Shown here: piece after piece, positions 1-9,495 of the stretch
Numbering within the stretch: position 1 is the first letter of the stretch
Layout of the letters: each line of letters begins with the position of its first letter
Assembly (NCBI RefSeq): GCF_029835735.1
Contig: NZ_JAOEAL010000001.1
Location: forward strand, 1,116,001 to 1,180,000
DNA from: Shewanella sp. GD04112
GTDB lineage: Bacteria > Pseudomonadota > Gammaproteobacteria > Enterobacterales > Shewanellaceae
Direction of reading: 5' to 3'
Length of the DNA stretch: 64,000 nt
Translations under genes and position numbers: made by a program
The notes under the pieces: model-generated
Databases searched by the model: none
What the model was told of the DNA's origin: nothing
The model's input: the letters and a program-made list of their open reading frames with translations, nothing else

Positions 1-1668
1 GTGAACATCATGCCATTCAAAATCATTGCAGCCGACAACGGTGATGCATGGGTTGAATCACGTGGCAACAAAATGGCTCCACCACAAGTTTCTGCTGAAA
101 TCTTGAAAAAGATGAAGAAAACAGCAGAAGACTTCTTAGGTGAAGAAGTGACAGAAGCGGTAATTACCGTGCCTGCATACTTTAACGATTCACAACGTCA
201 AGCCACTAAAGATGCGGGTCGCATCGCAGGTCTTGAAGTTAAACGTATTATCAACGAACCAACGGCTGCAGCATTGGCCTACGGTATCGATAAGAAGCAA
301 GGCGACAACATCGTTGCAGTGTACGACTTAGGTGGTGGTACATTCGATATCTCTATCATCGAAATCGACAGCAACGACGGCGACCAAACCTTCGAAGTAT
401 TAGCGACTAACGGTGACACTCACTTAGGTGGTGAAGACTTTGACAACCGTTTAATCAACTACTTAGCTGACGAATTCAAGAAAGAGCAAGGTTTAGATCT
501 GCGTAAAGATCCATTAGCAATGCAACGTCTGAAAGAAGCGGCTGAAAAGGCGAAGATTGAGCTTTCAAGCACCAACCAAACTGAAGTGAACCTGCCATAC
601 ATCACTGCCGATGCAACAGGTCCTAAGCACTTAGTGGTGAAAATCACCCGTGCTAAGTTAGAGTCACTGGTTGAAGACTTAATCATTCGTACCTTAGAGC
701 CATTAAAAGTGGCACTGGCTGACGCTGACTTATCAGTATCAGACATTAACGAAGTGATTTTAGTGGGCGGTCAAACCCGTATGCCTAAGGTTCAAGAAGC
801 GGTTTCTAACTTCTTCGGTAAAGAACCTCGTAAAGACGTTAACCCAGACGAAGCCGTAGCCGTAGGTGCTGCGATTCAAGCGGGCGTACTGTCAGGCGAC
901 GTGAAAGACGTTCTGCTGTTAGACGTAACACCACTGTCTCTGGGTATCGAAACCATGGGCAGCGTAATGACCAAGCTGATTGAGAAAAACACTACTATTC
1001 CGACTAAGGCACAGCAAGTGTTCTCAACAGCCGATGACAACCAAAGCGCAGTAACCATTCACGTACTGCAAGGTGAGCGTAAGCAAGCGAGCGCGAACAA
1101 GTCATTAGGTCAGTTCAACCTTGACGGTATTGAGCCAGCACCACGTGGCATGCCACAAATCGAAGTGATGTTCGATATCGACGCTGACGGTATTCTGCAT
1201 GTTTCTGCCACCGACAAGAAAACCGGTAAGAAACAAAACATCACCATCAAAGCTTCTTCAGGCTTAAGCGAAGAAGAAGTGGCGCAAATGGTACGTGACG
1301 CTGAAGCACACGCTGAAGAAGACAAGAAGTTTGAAGAGTTAGTGCAATCTCGCAACCAAGCTGACGGCTTAGTTCACGCAACTAAGAAACAAGTTGAAGA
1401 AGCGGGCGATGCATTGCCAGCAGACGACAAAGCTAAGATTGAAGCGGCAATGAGCGCAGTTGAAGTTGCAACTAAAGGCAACGACAAAGAAGCCATTGAA
1501 AAAGCGACTCAAGAGCTGATTGAAGCGTCTGCTAAGCTGATGGAAATTGCTCAGGCTAAAGCTCAAACTCAAGGCGGCGCACAAGAAGGTGCTGCTAAAC
1601 AGTCTAACGCGACTGCCGATGACGTTGTCGATGCTGAATTTGAAGAAGTGAAAGACGACAAGAAATAA
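1..1668 (+). CDS. dnaK: Chaperone DnaK (Hsp70), 5' end cut by the window
   Basis: Hsp70 ATPase that binds unfolded peptides and works with DnaJ and GrpE in the cytoplasm. The frame is open from base 1, and comparison with E. coli DnaK (from memory) suggests about 85 N-terminal residues lie outside the window. The GTG at base 1 is therefore an internal codon and not the start. Visible are the phosphate-binding [10 protein letters not shown] motif, the second ATPase motif [11 protein letters not shown], the linker [13 protein letters not shown], the substrate-binding domain, and the conserved C-terminal tail [12 protein letters not shown] that contacts co-chaperones. dnaJ follows 109 bp downstream with a strong hairpin between them. 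Confidence 0.98.
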   Translation: MNIMPFKIIAADNGDAWVESRGNKMAPPQVSAEILKKMKKTAEDFLGEEVTEAVITVPAYFNDSQRQATKDAGRIAGLEVKRIINEPTAAALAYGIDKKQGDNIVAVYDLGGGTFDISIIEIDSNDGDQTFEVLATNGDTHLGGEDFDNRLINYLADEFKKEQGLDLRKDPLAMQRLKEAAEKAKIELSSTNQTEVNLPYITADATGPKHLVVKITRAKLESLVEDLIIRTLEPLKVALADADLSVSDINEVILVGGQTRMPKVQEAVSNFFGKEPRKDVNPDEAVAVGAAIQAGVLSGDVKDVLLLDVTPLSLGIETMGSVMTKLIEKNTTIPTKAQQVFSTADDNQSAVTIHVLQGERKQASANKSLGQFNLDGIEPAPRGMPQIEVMFDIDADGILHVSATDKKTGKKQNITIKASSGLSEEEVAQMVRDAEAHAEEDKKFEELVQSRNQADGLVHATKKQVEEAGDALPADDKAKIEAAMSAVEVATKGNDKEAIEKATQELIEASAKLMEIAQAKAQTQGGAQEGAAKQSNATADDVVDAEFEEVKDDKK

Positions 1669-1716
1669 CATTTGCTCTCAATCAAATTGATTGATTTCAA
1701 ATAGTTAATTTCTAGG

Positions 1717-1745
1717 CGGGCGTTACGGGGAAACCCTAACGCCCG
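1717..1745 (+). promoter_or_regulatory. Strong hairpin between dnaK and dnaJ
   Basis: A nine-base arm (CGGGCGTTA, 1717-1725) pairs with TAACGCCCG (1737-1745). An inner GGG/CCC pair closes a GAAA-like loop, with one unpaired C at 1726. Only a weak T-rich tail follows (TTCGTTC), so it looks more like a partial attenuator or an mRNA processing or stability element that sets the dnaK:dnaJ ratio than a full terminator. The role is inferred. Confidence 0.6.
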
Positions 1746-1777
1746 TTCGTTCAACTTAAGCTGAGAAGCATGAGATT

Positions 1778-2911
1778 ATGTCAAAGCGAGATTATTACGA
1801 AGTATTAGGCGTTGGTCGTGACGCCAGCGAACGTGAAATTAAAAAAGCCTACAAGCGTTTGGCGATGAAGTTTCACCCCGATCGCAACCCTGGCGACAAA
1901 GCTGCCGAGGCGAGCTTTAAAGAAGTTAAAGAAGCCTACGAAATCCTTACCGATGCCAACAAAAAAGCGGCCTATGACCAATTTGGTCATGCGGGTGTGG
2001 ATCCTAATCGTGGCGGCGGTGGTGGCTACGGCGGCGCGGGAGATTTCGGCGATATTTTCGGTGATGTCTTTGGCGATATTTTCGGCGGTGGACGCCGTGG
2101 CGGTCAACGCCAAGCGGCCCGCGGCTCAGATTTACGTTACAACCTAGAGTTATCACTGGAAGAAGCCGTAAAAGGCCTTACCAAAGAACTGCGTATTCCA
2201 ACCTTAGCCAGCTGTGATGTGTGTGACGGCAGCGGGGCGAAAAAAGGCTCTTCGGCGACTACCTGTGGCACCTGTCATGGTCAAGGCCAAGTGCAAATGC
2301 GCCAAGGTTTCTTCACCGTACAGCAGCCATGTCCAACCTGTCATGGTCGCGGCAAGATCATTAAAGATCCTTGTTCTAAGTGCCATGGTGATGGCCGTGT
2401 CGAGAAGACCAAAACATTGTCAGTTAAGATCCCTGCGGGTGTCGACACTGGCGACCGTATCCGCTTAGCGGGTGAAGGTGAAGCGGGCGAGTTTGGTGCG
2501 CCACCGGGCGATTTATATGTTCAGGTCACAGTACGTGAACATGCTATTTTCGTGCGTGATGGCAACAACCTCTACTGCGAAGTGCCGATTTCATTCAGCA
2601 AAGCGGCGCTCGGCGGCGAGATTGAAGTCCCAACACTGGACGGCAAAGTCAGCCTGAAGATCCCAGCCGAAACGCAAACGGGCCGCATGTTCCGTCTGCG
2701 TGGCAAAGGGGTTAAATCGGTTCGCAGCCATGCGGTGGGCGACCTGCTCTGCAAAGTCGTGATGGAAACGCCAGTTAACCTCAATGAGCGTCAGAAAGAA
2801 TTACTGCGTGAGTTTGAGGCGACATTAACCGGCGAATCAAAGAAGCACAGCCCAAAGGCTGAAGGCTTTTTCGATGGCGTGAAGAAGTTTTTCCAAGACC
2901 TAAATAGCTAA
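1778..2911 (+). CDS. dnaJ: Chaperone DnaJ (Hsp40)
   Basis: Co-chaperone that delivers substrates to DnaK and stimulates its ATPase. The 377 residues show the full class-I layout: J domain (1-70) with HPD at 33-35, a Gly/Phe-rich linker (about 76-115), four CxxCxGxG zinc repeats ([32 protein letters not shown]), and the C-terminal peptide-binding barrels. It is the second gene of the dnaK-dnaJ operon and ends at a good intrinsic terminator. Length matches the family. Confidence 0.98.
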   Translation: MSKRDYYEVLGVGRDASEREIKKAYKRLAMKFHPDRNPGDKAAEASFKEVKEAYEILTDANKKAAYDQFGHAGVDPNRGGGGGYGGAGDFGDIFGDVFGDIFGGGRRGGQRQAARGSDLRYNLELSLEEAVKGLTKELRIPTLASCDVCDGSGAKKGSSATTCGTCHGQGQVQMRQGFFTVQQPCPTCHGRGKIIKDPCSKCHGDGRVEKTKTLSVKIPAGVDTGDRIRLAGEGEAGEFGAPPGDLYVQVTVREHAIFVRDGNNLYCEVPISFSKAALGGEIEVPTLDGKVSLKIPAETQTGRMFRLRGKGVKSVRSHAVGDLLCKVVMETPVNLNERQKELLREFEATLTGESKKHSPKAEGFFDGVKKFFQDLNS

Positions 2912-2960
2912 TTAGGTTTGGTGGCGCAGCGGTTATGTTAGCTGCGCACTAGATAAATAA

Positions 2961-2996
2961 AGCCTCGCAGTGTTTAACACTAGCGGGGCTTTTTTA
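2961..2996 (+). terminator. Intrinsic terminator after dnaJ
   Basis: The stem AGCCTCGC-AGTGTT pairs with AACACTAGCGGGGCT (one bulge, one G-U pair) and is followed by a run of T. It ends the dnaK-dnaJ operon. Confidence 0.85.
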
Positions 2997-3249
2997 TGCT
3001 TGATTGCATGCTCAAATTTCAAACTCTGTCCGCAGCAATAAATTAAGCACTGTCATTTCAGTGACTCGCCATGAACTCATCCCGGAGGGCTCGACGACGG
3101 CATCCATGCCGTCAACGGTCACTTCCATGGCAGCGCTTAATTCCTTTTAAGTCCTGCGTATATCTGATAAATGTTATGCCTGTCCGATCTTTCGGTAGAC
3201 TACTAAATTTGAAGTAGAAGCATAAAGTGCCAAGCGTTGAGAATCCCTC
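2997..3249. other. Intergenic region with a hairpin repeat
   Basis: I see no gene here. The stretch contains the GC-rich segment with the GACGGCAT/ATGCCGTC hairpin (listed separately) and a second half-related sequence (CTTCCATGGCAG). It lies between the dnaJ terminator and the 3' end of the HEPN-like gene. Confidence 0.6.
3096..3113. repeat. CATCCATG-core hairpin repeat, copy 1
   Basis: GACGGCAT-CC-ATGCCGTC is a perfect 8-bp inverted repeat around two bases. It shares the CATCCATG core with the elements at 4033-4044 and 4249-4266, while the outer stem bases differ and still pair. Confidence 0.7.
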
Positions 3250-3945
3250 TTAAATGCTTTGTTCGGTAAGTATTGGGGTGCATATCGAGCGCAATTTATC
3301 AATTTTAGAGTTGAGTTCAGCTGTTAGGTCGACTGGTCGATCTAACTTACTTTTATCTGCATCAACGTACATTTCTCGAACCGAATCGCTGATTGCAGGG
3401 TGACGGATTGCGGCTTCATAAAAGTGAACATCATACAAAGGTTGACACTTACTTAAATCATCAACTAAGCCATCTAAACATTGCTTAATTAAGTCGAGAA
3501 GCTCTAACGTAAACTCAGTGCAGATAGTAGCAATATCTTCAGAAGGTGCCGTAATGAGCTCCACCTCTTTACAGGCTATCCGATGAAAGTCGCAGGCTAC
3601 GTAATATTTTCCTTTTACCCACATATTGATAACTTGTTGACCATCATGAGTTATAGCATTGCGACAACCTTTGATAAATTTTGCATGCCTAACCGTCTCA
3701 AGCATTGCCCAAGATATTTGATCTTCAGATATTACAGGTAATACATCCTTTATGGTTTGTAATTGCCCACTGAATGCAGAAAATGCAAAGTTAAGTTCTT
3801 GATCTTTGAGCTCTGAATTTCCATTTTGATATTGTACAATGGATCTATCACGTAAATTTAGAATTTCATTAAGTCGATACTCTAACTCAGAGAGAGTATT
3901 TCCAAGATAGTGTAGAAACTGATTTTGTCTTTGATTCAAACTCAC
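3250..3945 (-). CDS. Orphan HEPN-like protein (hypothetical)
   Basis: 231 residues, no family recognised with certainty. The start is a GTG with an excellent ribosome site (CAGGAG five bases upstream). The sequence is largely helical with no signal peptide or membrane segment. Residues 95-100 read RNAITH followed by D, which fits the RNxxxH signature of HEPN domains, many of which are metal-independent RNases in toxin-antitoxin and defence systems. No partner gene (MNT nucleotidyltransferase or antitoxin) is adjacent. The gene is visibly more AT-rich than its neighbours, sits alone between dnaJ and a helicase, and is flanked by hairpin repeats, which suggests acquisition. The motif is seen; the domain assignment is inference, because a single six-residue match can arise by chance. 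Confidence 0.6.
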   Translation of the reverse strand: MSLNQRQNQFLHYLGNTLSELEYRLNEILNLRDRSIVQYQNGNSELKDQELNFAFSAFSGQLQTIKDVLPVISEDQISWAMLETVRHAKFIKGCRNAITHDGQQVINMWVKGKYYVACDFHRIACKEVELITAPSEDIATICTEFTLELLDLIKQCLDGLVDDLSKCQPLYDVHFYEAAIRHPAISDSVREMYVDADKSKLDRPVDLTAELNSKIDKLRSICTPILTEQSI

Positions 3946-4032
3946 AACTCCTGATTTAGTTACCTAACGTCTTAGTATTTATGCGCTGCGCTGTTTGCAG
4001 GGCATAAATCGCTTGTTGGACTTGGCCGCTGC

Positions 4033-4044
4033 GACATCCATGTC
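4033..4044. repeat. CATCCATG-core hairpin repeat, copy 2
   Basis: GACAT-CC-ATGTC: a perfect 5-bp inverted repeat around CC, same core as copies 1 and 3 but with a different, still complementary, outer pair set. Confidence 0.6.
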
Positions 4045-4248
4045 AATTGATATAAATGATGCTATAGGAATTTGCTTTTTTGCGGTAGCGGTTTCCATAC
4101 GATTTTGTTTGTAATTATTTGATATTATTTGATTTATTATTTATAGCGCTTATTTTTTGCAGATGAATCGCTATCAAACTACTCAAAACTCCAAGGAATA
4201 CACCTCCCCTCGGAGTTGCCGCAGGGCGAATAGACAAATTGCGTGAGT

Positions 4249-4266
4249 CCGGTCATGGATGACCGG
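4249..4266. repeat. CATCCATG-core hairpin repeat, copy 3 (inverse orientation)
   Basis: CCGGTCAT-GG-ATGACCGG: a perfect 8-bp inverted repeat. Its core CATGGATG is the reverse complement of CATCCATG. Confidence 0.7.
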
Positions 4267-4366
4267 CTAGCTTTCGCAGGTGCAGGGACGCATCCTTCGG
4301 AAGCGATAGCAAATTTGGCAATGAGCACAAGGAGCTTTCAACTTCGCTAGGGGCGTCTTGGAGCAT

Positions 4367-4398
4367 CCAAGGAGGATAGGACGAGCAGTCCTCCTTGG
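4367..4398. repeat. Long perfect inverted repeat
   Basis: CCAAGGAGGA (4367-4376) and TCCTCCTTGG (4389-4398) form a perfect 10-bp stem with a 12-base loop. No T-run follows on either strand, so it is not an obvious terminator. Confidence 0.65.
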
Positions 4399-4404
4399 TC
4401 GGGT

Positions 4405-4421
4405 GTGGGGTGAAGCCCCAC
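4405..4421. repeat. Short GC hairpin
   Basis: GTGGGG-TGAAG-CCCCAC, 6-bp stem and 5-base loop, directly after the larger hairpin. The following DNA is T-rich but interrupted, so terminator activity is doubtful. Confidence 0.5.
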
Positions 4422-4616
4422 GACTTTGACTTTGATTTTATCTTTGATTTAAAAATTTAAATGAAGTTTGAAAATTAGGCTTTGGGCCTACGTAACGTGA
4501 ATAGTTAAATATCCCGTCGAAAACTACCCCAAGGCTTTAGTCAAAGCCCAAACAACATTGGTATTAACTGCCAACTCTGCGTAAACTTTCGCTCCCATGT
4601 TTATATTGGTGTTGCG

Positions 4617-5945
4617 ATGACCATTCTTAAGCCTTCTACTTCCCCAGAGCCTTCTCCTGAGTCGTTAACCTTTGCTGAGCTTGGCATCAATTCGGCGTTA
4701 TGTTCGGTATTGCCTGCCGCGCTCAAGCATCCGACACGGGTGCAGCAATTAGCGATTCCGGCGATTCTTGCGGGGCGAGATGTGTTAGCGCTGTCGCAAA
4801 CTGGTAGCGGTAAGACCTTGGCTTTCGGTTTGCCCTTGTTGCAAACCATCCATCAACAACTCGAGTCAGTGTCATCCTCGGCCTGTAAGGCGCAGGCCTT
4901 AGTGCTCGTGCCGACACGGGAGTTAGCGCAGCAGGTAACGATGGCGCTGCACGCGCTGGCGAGTAAGTTATCGTCTTCTTTGAAGATTCAGCTTCTCTGT
5001 GGCGGCATAGCGCAGGAAGAACAATTAGCCGAACTTGCTGCTAAACCGCAGCTTATCGTGGCAACCCCAGGGCGCTTATTGGATTTATGTACACAGTCCC
5101 ATATAAGTCTCGACTCGATAAAATATCTAGTGCTAGACGAAGCCGACCGCTTACTGGAAATGGGATTTTGGCCCGATGTGCAAAAGCTGATGGCAATGAT
5201 GCCTAAGCGTAAGCAAACCTTACTGTTTTCTGCCACCTTGCCAGAGGCTTTAGATTCTTTGGCGGGTAAATTGCTGACCAATAATCCCCAACGGGTTGAG
5301 GCCAGTACGCGCAATGCTGTCGCCGCCGAAATCGAAGAGCGACTGTATTTAGTCAATAAGGGCAGCAAGGCGCAGGCATTGATTGCGTTACTCAAACAGT
5401 ATCAATGGCCGCAAGTGCTGGTGTTTATCAGTGCCCGTGACGATGCCGATGCGATAGCGAAACGGCTACTTAAGGCGGGGATAAATGCTGCTGCGCTGCA
5501 CGGCGAAAAAGATCAAACCGTGCGCAGTCAAACCTTATCCGACTTTAAAGCACATCGCATTCAAGTGCTGGTGGCGACGGATTTAATGGCCCGAGGTATT
5601 CATGTCGATGCCTTGCCTGTGGTAATCAACTTAGACTTACCCACCAGTGCGCCTGTGTATGTGCACCGCATTGGCCGCACCGCAAGGGCGGGCGCTAATG
5701 GGCTCGCCATCTCTTTGGTGTGCCATGGTGAAATGCCAAGCTTAACCGCAATCCGCAACTTGACGGCGCGTGAGTTACCGTTAGCATCATTGGCGGACTT
5801 TCCTGTGACCGATAAGCCGAGCGAAAGAGTCAGAGAGGACGGTACTGATAATAAAGTGGCACCTAAGCGCCCACCTCGGGATAAACAGGCAAATCGTCGC
5901 AGTCTTAATAAGCACAGCATCAAAGCCTTTAAAGGTAAGCGTTGA
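4617..5945 (+). CDS. DEAD-box ATP-dependent RNA helicase
   Basis: 442 residues with all core motifs in order: Q motif near residue 43, motif I SQTGSGKT (60-67), PTRELAQQ, the DEAD box in VLDEADRLLEMGFWP, SAT in LFSATLP, and the C-terminal helicase motifs VLVATDLMARGIHV and HRIGRTARAG. The last ~45 residues are rich in Lys/Arg, typical of an RNA-binding tail. It most resembles the RhlE-type group that remodels ribosomal or cold-shock RNA, but the exact paralogue cannot be settled by eye. It is monocistronic, with the hairpin-rich gap upstream and a short tandem repeat array downstream. Confidence 0.93.
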   Translation: MTILKPSTSPEPSPESLTFAELGINSALCSVLPAALKHPTRVQQLAIPAILAGRDVLALSQTGSGKTLAFGLPLLQTIHQQLESVSSSACKAQALVLVPTRELAQQVTMALHALASKLSSSLKIQLLCGGIAQEEQLAELAAKPQLIVATPGRLLDLCTQSHISLDSIKYLVLDEADRLLEMGFWPDVQKLMAMMPKRKQTLLFSATLPEALDSLAGKLLTNNPQRVEASTRNAVAAEIEERLYLVNKGSKAQALIALLKQYQWPQVLVFISARDDADAIAKRLLKAGINAAALHGEKDQTVRSQTLSDFKAHRIQVLVATDLMARGIHVDALPVVINLDLPTSAPVYVHRIGRTARAGANGLAISLVCHGEMPSLTAIRNLTARELPLASLADFPVTDKPSERVREDGTDNKVAPKRPPRDKQANRRSLNKHSIKAFKGKR

Positions 5946-6000
5946 GAGAGCCTGCGCTGCTATCCCTAAATTGCTAGTACTTATTGGCTGCTGTTTGTGT

Positions 6001-6068
6001 GCTTATTCATATTAGAAGCTTACTCACATTAGAGGCTTACTTACATTAGAGGCTTACTCAGATTAAAG
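6001..6068 (+). repeat. Four tandem 17-bp repeats
   Basis: Units at 6001-6017, 6018-6034, 6035-6051 and 6052-6068 follow the consensus GCTTACTCACATTAGAG with one to four changes each. The array ends 8 bp before the ATG of the acetyltransferase gene, and its last unit supplies the purine-rich AAAGGA ribosome site, so copy number could affect expression. Confidence 0.85.
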
Positions 6069-6076
6069 GATCACGC

Positions 6077-6670
6077 ATGGCGTCGACATTGGCGATAAGT
6101 AACGCACTTCAGCACATGGTAACTCACGGGTTAACTACCCAACGTTTTACGCTTCGGCCATTTCAGCGAGCGGATCTCGAGGCTTTTACCGCCTATCGAG
6201 CCGAGCCTAAGGTCGCTAAATATCAAAGCTGGACGGATTACTCTTATAGCGATGCTGTCGCACTATTCGAGAACATGGATTACGCACAATTTGGCGCGGC
6301 GGAAACTTGGTTTCAATTGGCTATTGTCAGTACTGCATCAGCAGAGACGCCTGCCACCTTAGTGGGCGATCTGGCGCTGCATTTTATCGATAAGCAGCAA
6401 ATGGAAATCGGCTTTACGATTGCGCCTGAGTATCAAGGTCTGCAGGTAGCATTTGAGGCCGTCAGCGCATTGCTGGATTATCTCTTTATGGAATTAGATA
6501 AGCATCGTGTTATTGCGATAACCGATACTCAAAATCTTGCCAGCTGTCGATTACTCGAAAAACTCGGTTTTCGGCGCGAAGCCCATTATGTGAAAAATAT
6601 CTTCTTTAAGGGCGCATGGGGCGATGAATATCTCTATGCCATGTTAAGGGAAGACTATATAGCACCTTAA
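6077..6670 (+). CDS. GNAT-family N-acetyltransferase (RimJ/RimL-like)
   Basis: 197 residues. The N-terminal segment LTTQRFTLRPFQRADLEAF is the usual first strand and helix of RimJ/RimL-type acetyltransferases. The central EIGFTIAPEYQGLQVAFEA matches the acetyl-CoA-binding region, and the late segment NLASCRLLEKLGFRRE is the conserved Asn-x-x-Ser plus GF signature. Substrate unknown: RimJ/L relatives modify ribosomal protein N-termini, antibiotics or small amines. The ATG follows an AAAGGA ribosome site. It stands alone. Confidence 0.85.
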   Translation: MASTLAISNALQHMVTHGLTTQRFTLRPFQRADLEAFTAYRAEPKVAKYQSWTDYSYSDAVALFENMDYAQFGAAETWFQLAIVSTASAETPATLVGDLALHFIDKQQMEIGFTIAPEYQGLQVAFEAVSALLDYLFMELDKHRVIAITDTQNLASCRLLEKLGFRREAHYVKNIFFKGAWGDEYLYAMLREDYIAP

Positions 6671-6810
6671 CTTGCTCGAAGTTCACTCGGCTTTAAGGCA
6701 AGTTTTGAATGTAGTTTGGCTTCTGCTTGCTATCTCAGTAAAATCTTAATCATGATTAGTTGAGTCACTTGGCTGCTAGGTTCGGCCTCGTTCGGATTAA
6801 GGAGTTCCCT

Positions 6811-7620
6811 ATGAAAGCAACAACACTCGCCTTAGTGGCGGTTGGACTCACGTTAGGATTATCGGGCTGCGCGACCACGAAATCGCCCACGGGGCGGGGG
6901 CAAACCTTGCTGTATTCGGCATCGCAGATGCAGCAAATGGGGGATGCTTCTTTTGAAGAAATGAAAAAGCAGCAAAAGATCAGTAGCGATAAAAAGCTGA
7001 CCCAGTACGTAAATTGCGTGGCGAATCGCGTCACCGCTGTGCTGCCCGATCAAAGCCAGAAGTGGGATGTCGTCTTGTTCAACTCCGAACAAGTTAACGC
7101 CTTTGCATTGCCGGGTGGACACATTGGCGTGTATACCGGCTTACTTAACGTCGCGAGTACCCCGGACCAACTGGCAACCGTATTAGGCCACGAAGTGGCC
7201 CACGTATTAGCCCAGCATGGTAATGAGCAGGTCTCTCGGGCGCAGATAACGGGCATGGGGATGCAAATCGCCGATGCCGCCCTTGGCGCGAGCGGTGTCT
7301 CAAACCGTGACTTATATATGTCTGCTTTAGGACTGGGCGCGCAGGTCGGGGTGATTTTACCCTTTGGCCGTGCTCAAGAGAGTGAGGCGGATGTGATGGG
7401 GCTGGAGTTGATGGCGCGGGCAGGGTTCGATCCGGCGCAGAGCGTGGTGCTTTGGCACAATATGTCGAAAGCGGGCGGTAGCCAAGGGCCAGAGTTGTTA
7501 TCAACGCATCCATCCAACAGCAATCGCATCGCTCAACTCGAGCAATTACAGGGGCAAATGCAGCCTTTGTATCAGAGCGCAAAGGCGAGTATCAAAACCC
7601 AATGCGTGTTGCCTAAATAG
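6811..7620 (+). CDS. M48-family metalloprotease lipoprotein (LoiP/YggG-like)
   Basis: Zinc protease probably anchored in the outer membrane. I start it at the ATG preceded by AAGGAG rather than the longer upstream frame, because this gives a clean lipoprotein signal: a hydrophobic stretch to residue 19 and lipobox LSGC with Cys20. The zinc motif HEVAH is at 127-131, and the third ligand is probably the Glu in ESEADVMG. 269 residues, similar to E. coli LoiP, which degrades misfolded outer-membrane proteins. Activity and partners here are inferred from family. Confidence 0.88.
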   Translation: MKATTLALVAVGLTLGLSGCATTKSPTGRGQTLLYSASQMQQMGDASFEEMKKQQKISSDKKLTQYVNCVANRVTAVLPDQSQKWDVVLFNSEQVNAFALPGGHIGVYTGLLNVASTPDQLATVLGHEVAHVLAQHGNEQVSRAQITGMGMQIADAALGASGVSNRDLYMSALGLGAQVGVILPFGRAQESEADVMGLELMARAGFDPAQSVVLWHNMSKAGGSQGPELLSTHPSNSNRIAQLEQLQGQMQPLYQSAKASIKTQCVLPK

Positions 7621-7736
7621 CGATTTAGGGCGTGGCCTTCGCTTAGATGCTGGCCTTATCGTGCCGCAATTAGGCGCGAATGCTGGATAAATAAGCATCG
7701 GTTACGTAAAATCGCCGCCAAAGTTAAATAAGCAGT

Positions 7737-7774
7737 CAGTTTATCAGCATAGGGCGTGGAACTATGATAAACTG
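7737..7774 (+). promoter_or_regulatory. Long inverted repeat in the fklB upstream region
   Basis: CAGTTTATCA (7737-7746) and TGATAAACTG (7765-7774) are perfect 10-bp inverted arms. With a two-base bulge the pairing extends into ATAG/CTAT. It lies 38 bp before the fklB start and could be an operator or an mRNA leader hairpin. Confidence 0.6.
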
Positions 7775-7812
7775 GCGCGCAAAATTCCATTGAACATTGA
7801 GAGTCGTTAATT

Positions 7813-8430
7813 ATGTCTGATAAATTCAGTACTGTTGAACAGCAAGCAAGCTATGGTGTAGGTCGTCAAATGGGCGAGCAACTGGCTGCTAATTCTTTTG
7901 AAGGTGTGGATATTGCTGCCGTTCAAGCAGGTTTAGCCGATGCATTTGCTGGCGTGGAAAGCGCTGTATCTATGCAAGATATGCAAGTTGCATTCACTGA
8001 GATCAGCCGTCGCATTCAAGCGGCTCAAGAGCAAGCTGCTGCAGAAGCTTCTGCCGAAGGCGAAGCCTTTTTAGCTGAAAACGCTAAGCGTGCAGGCGTG
8101 ATCGTGACTGATTCTGGTCTGCAATACGAAGTATTAGTTCAAGGTAGCGGTGCAAAACCAACCTACGAAGACACAGTACGTACTCACTACCATGGTTCTT
8201 TCATCAATGGTGACGTGTTCGACAGCTCTGTAGTACGTGGTCAACCAGCTGAATTCCCAGTATCTGGCGTTATCGCTGGCTGGACTGAAGCCCTGCAACT
8301 GATGCCAGTAGGTACTAAGTTAAAGTTATTCGTTCCACATCACTTAGCATACGGTGAGCGTGGTGCGGGTGCTTCTATTCCTCCATACTCAACGTTAGTA
8401 TTCGAAGTCGAGTTGTTAGACATCGTCTAA
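7813..8430 (+). CDS. fklB: FKBP-type peptidyl-prolyl isomerase FklB (FKBP22)
   Basis: Catalyses cis-trans isomerisation of prolyl bonds. 205 residues aligning end to end with E. coli FklB: an N-terminal helical dimerisation part (about 1-95; ASYGVGRQMGEQL) and a C-terminal FKBP domain with GDVFDSSVVRGQPAEFPV, VIAGWTEALQLMPVG and YGERGAGASIPP. No signal peptide, so cytoplasmic. Monocistronic with its own terminator. dapB begins 72 bp later. Confidence 0.95.
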   Translation: MSDKFSTVEQQASYGVGRQMGEQLAANSFEGVDIAAVQAGLADAFAGVESAVSMQDMQVAFTEISRRIQAAQEQAAAEASAEGEAFLAENAKRAGVIVTDSGLQYEVLVQGSGAKPTYEDTVRTHYHGSFINGDVFDSSVVRGQPAEFPVSGVIAGWTEALQLMPVGTKLKLFVPHHLAYGERGAGASIPPYSTLVFEVELLDIV

Positions 8431-8440
8431 TGTGATTGAA

Positions 8441-9315
<875 letters not shown>

Positions 9316-9320
9316 CAGAA

Positions 9321-9346
9321 AAAACGCCATATTGGCGTTTTTTTTT
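9321..9346 (+). terminator. Intrinsic terminator after dapB
   Basis: AACGCCA / TGGCGTT with a three-base loop and a run of nine T. Confidence 0.9.
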
Positions 9347-9495
9347 GCACTCAGATACCAAGGTGTAGACGAGTTCGGGTTTATCCTGTAAACTCGCTGG
9401 AATTTGTCAAAATTTCGTAAATAAGCGGAAATTGGTATCTTAACATAGCATAAAAACATTACATTTCAGTGGCTTGGCTCTTTATGGAGGTCGCG

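Larger units (their letters stand above)
3946..4616. other. Gene-free region with hairpins and low-complexity DNA
   Basis: No credible coding frame. It holds two CATCCATG-core hairpins (4033-4044, 4249-4266), two larger hairpins (4367-4398, 4405-4421), AT-rich low complexity near 4110-4150, heptad-like CTTTGA repeats at 4422-4450, and a short TAGGC/GCCTA hairpin at 4476-4490. It looks like accumulated intergenic repeat DNA beside an acquired gene. Confidence 0.6.

Noticed and set aside
9321..9495. ArgR or PyrR-type control site before carA
   Set aside because: No good match to the ARG box or to a pyrimidine attenuator was found. Regulation by these may exist but is not visible to me.
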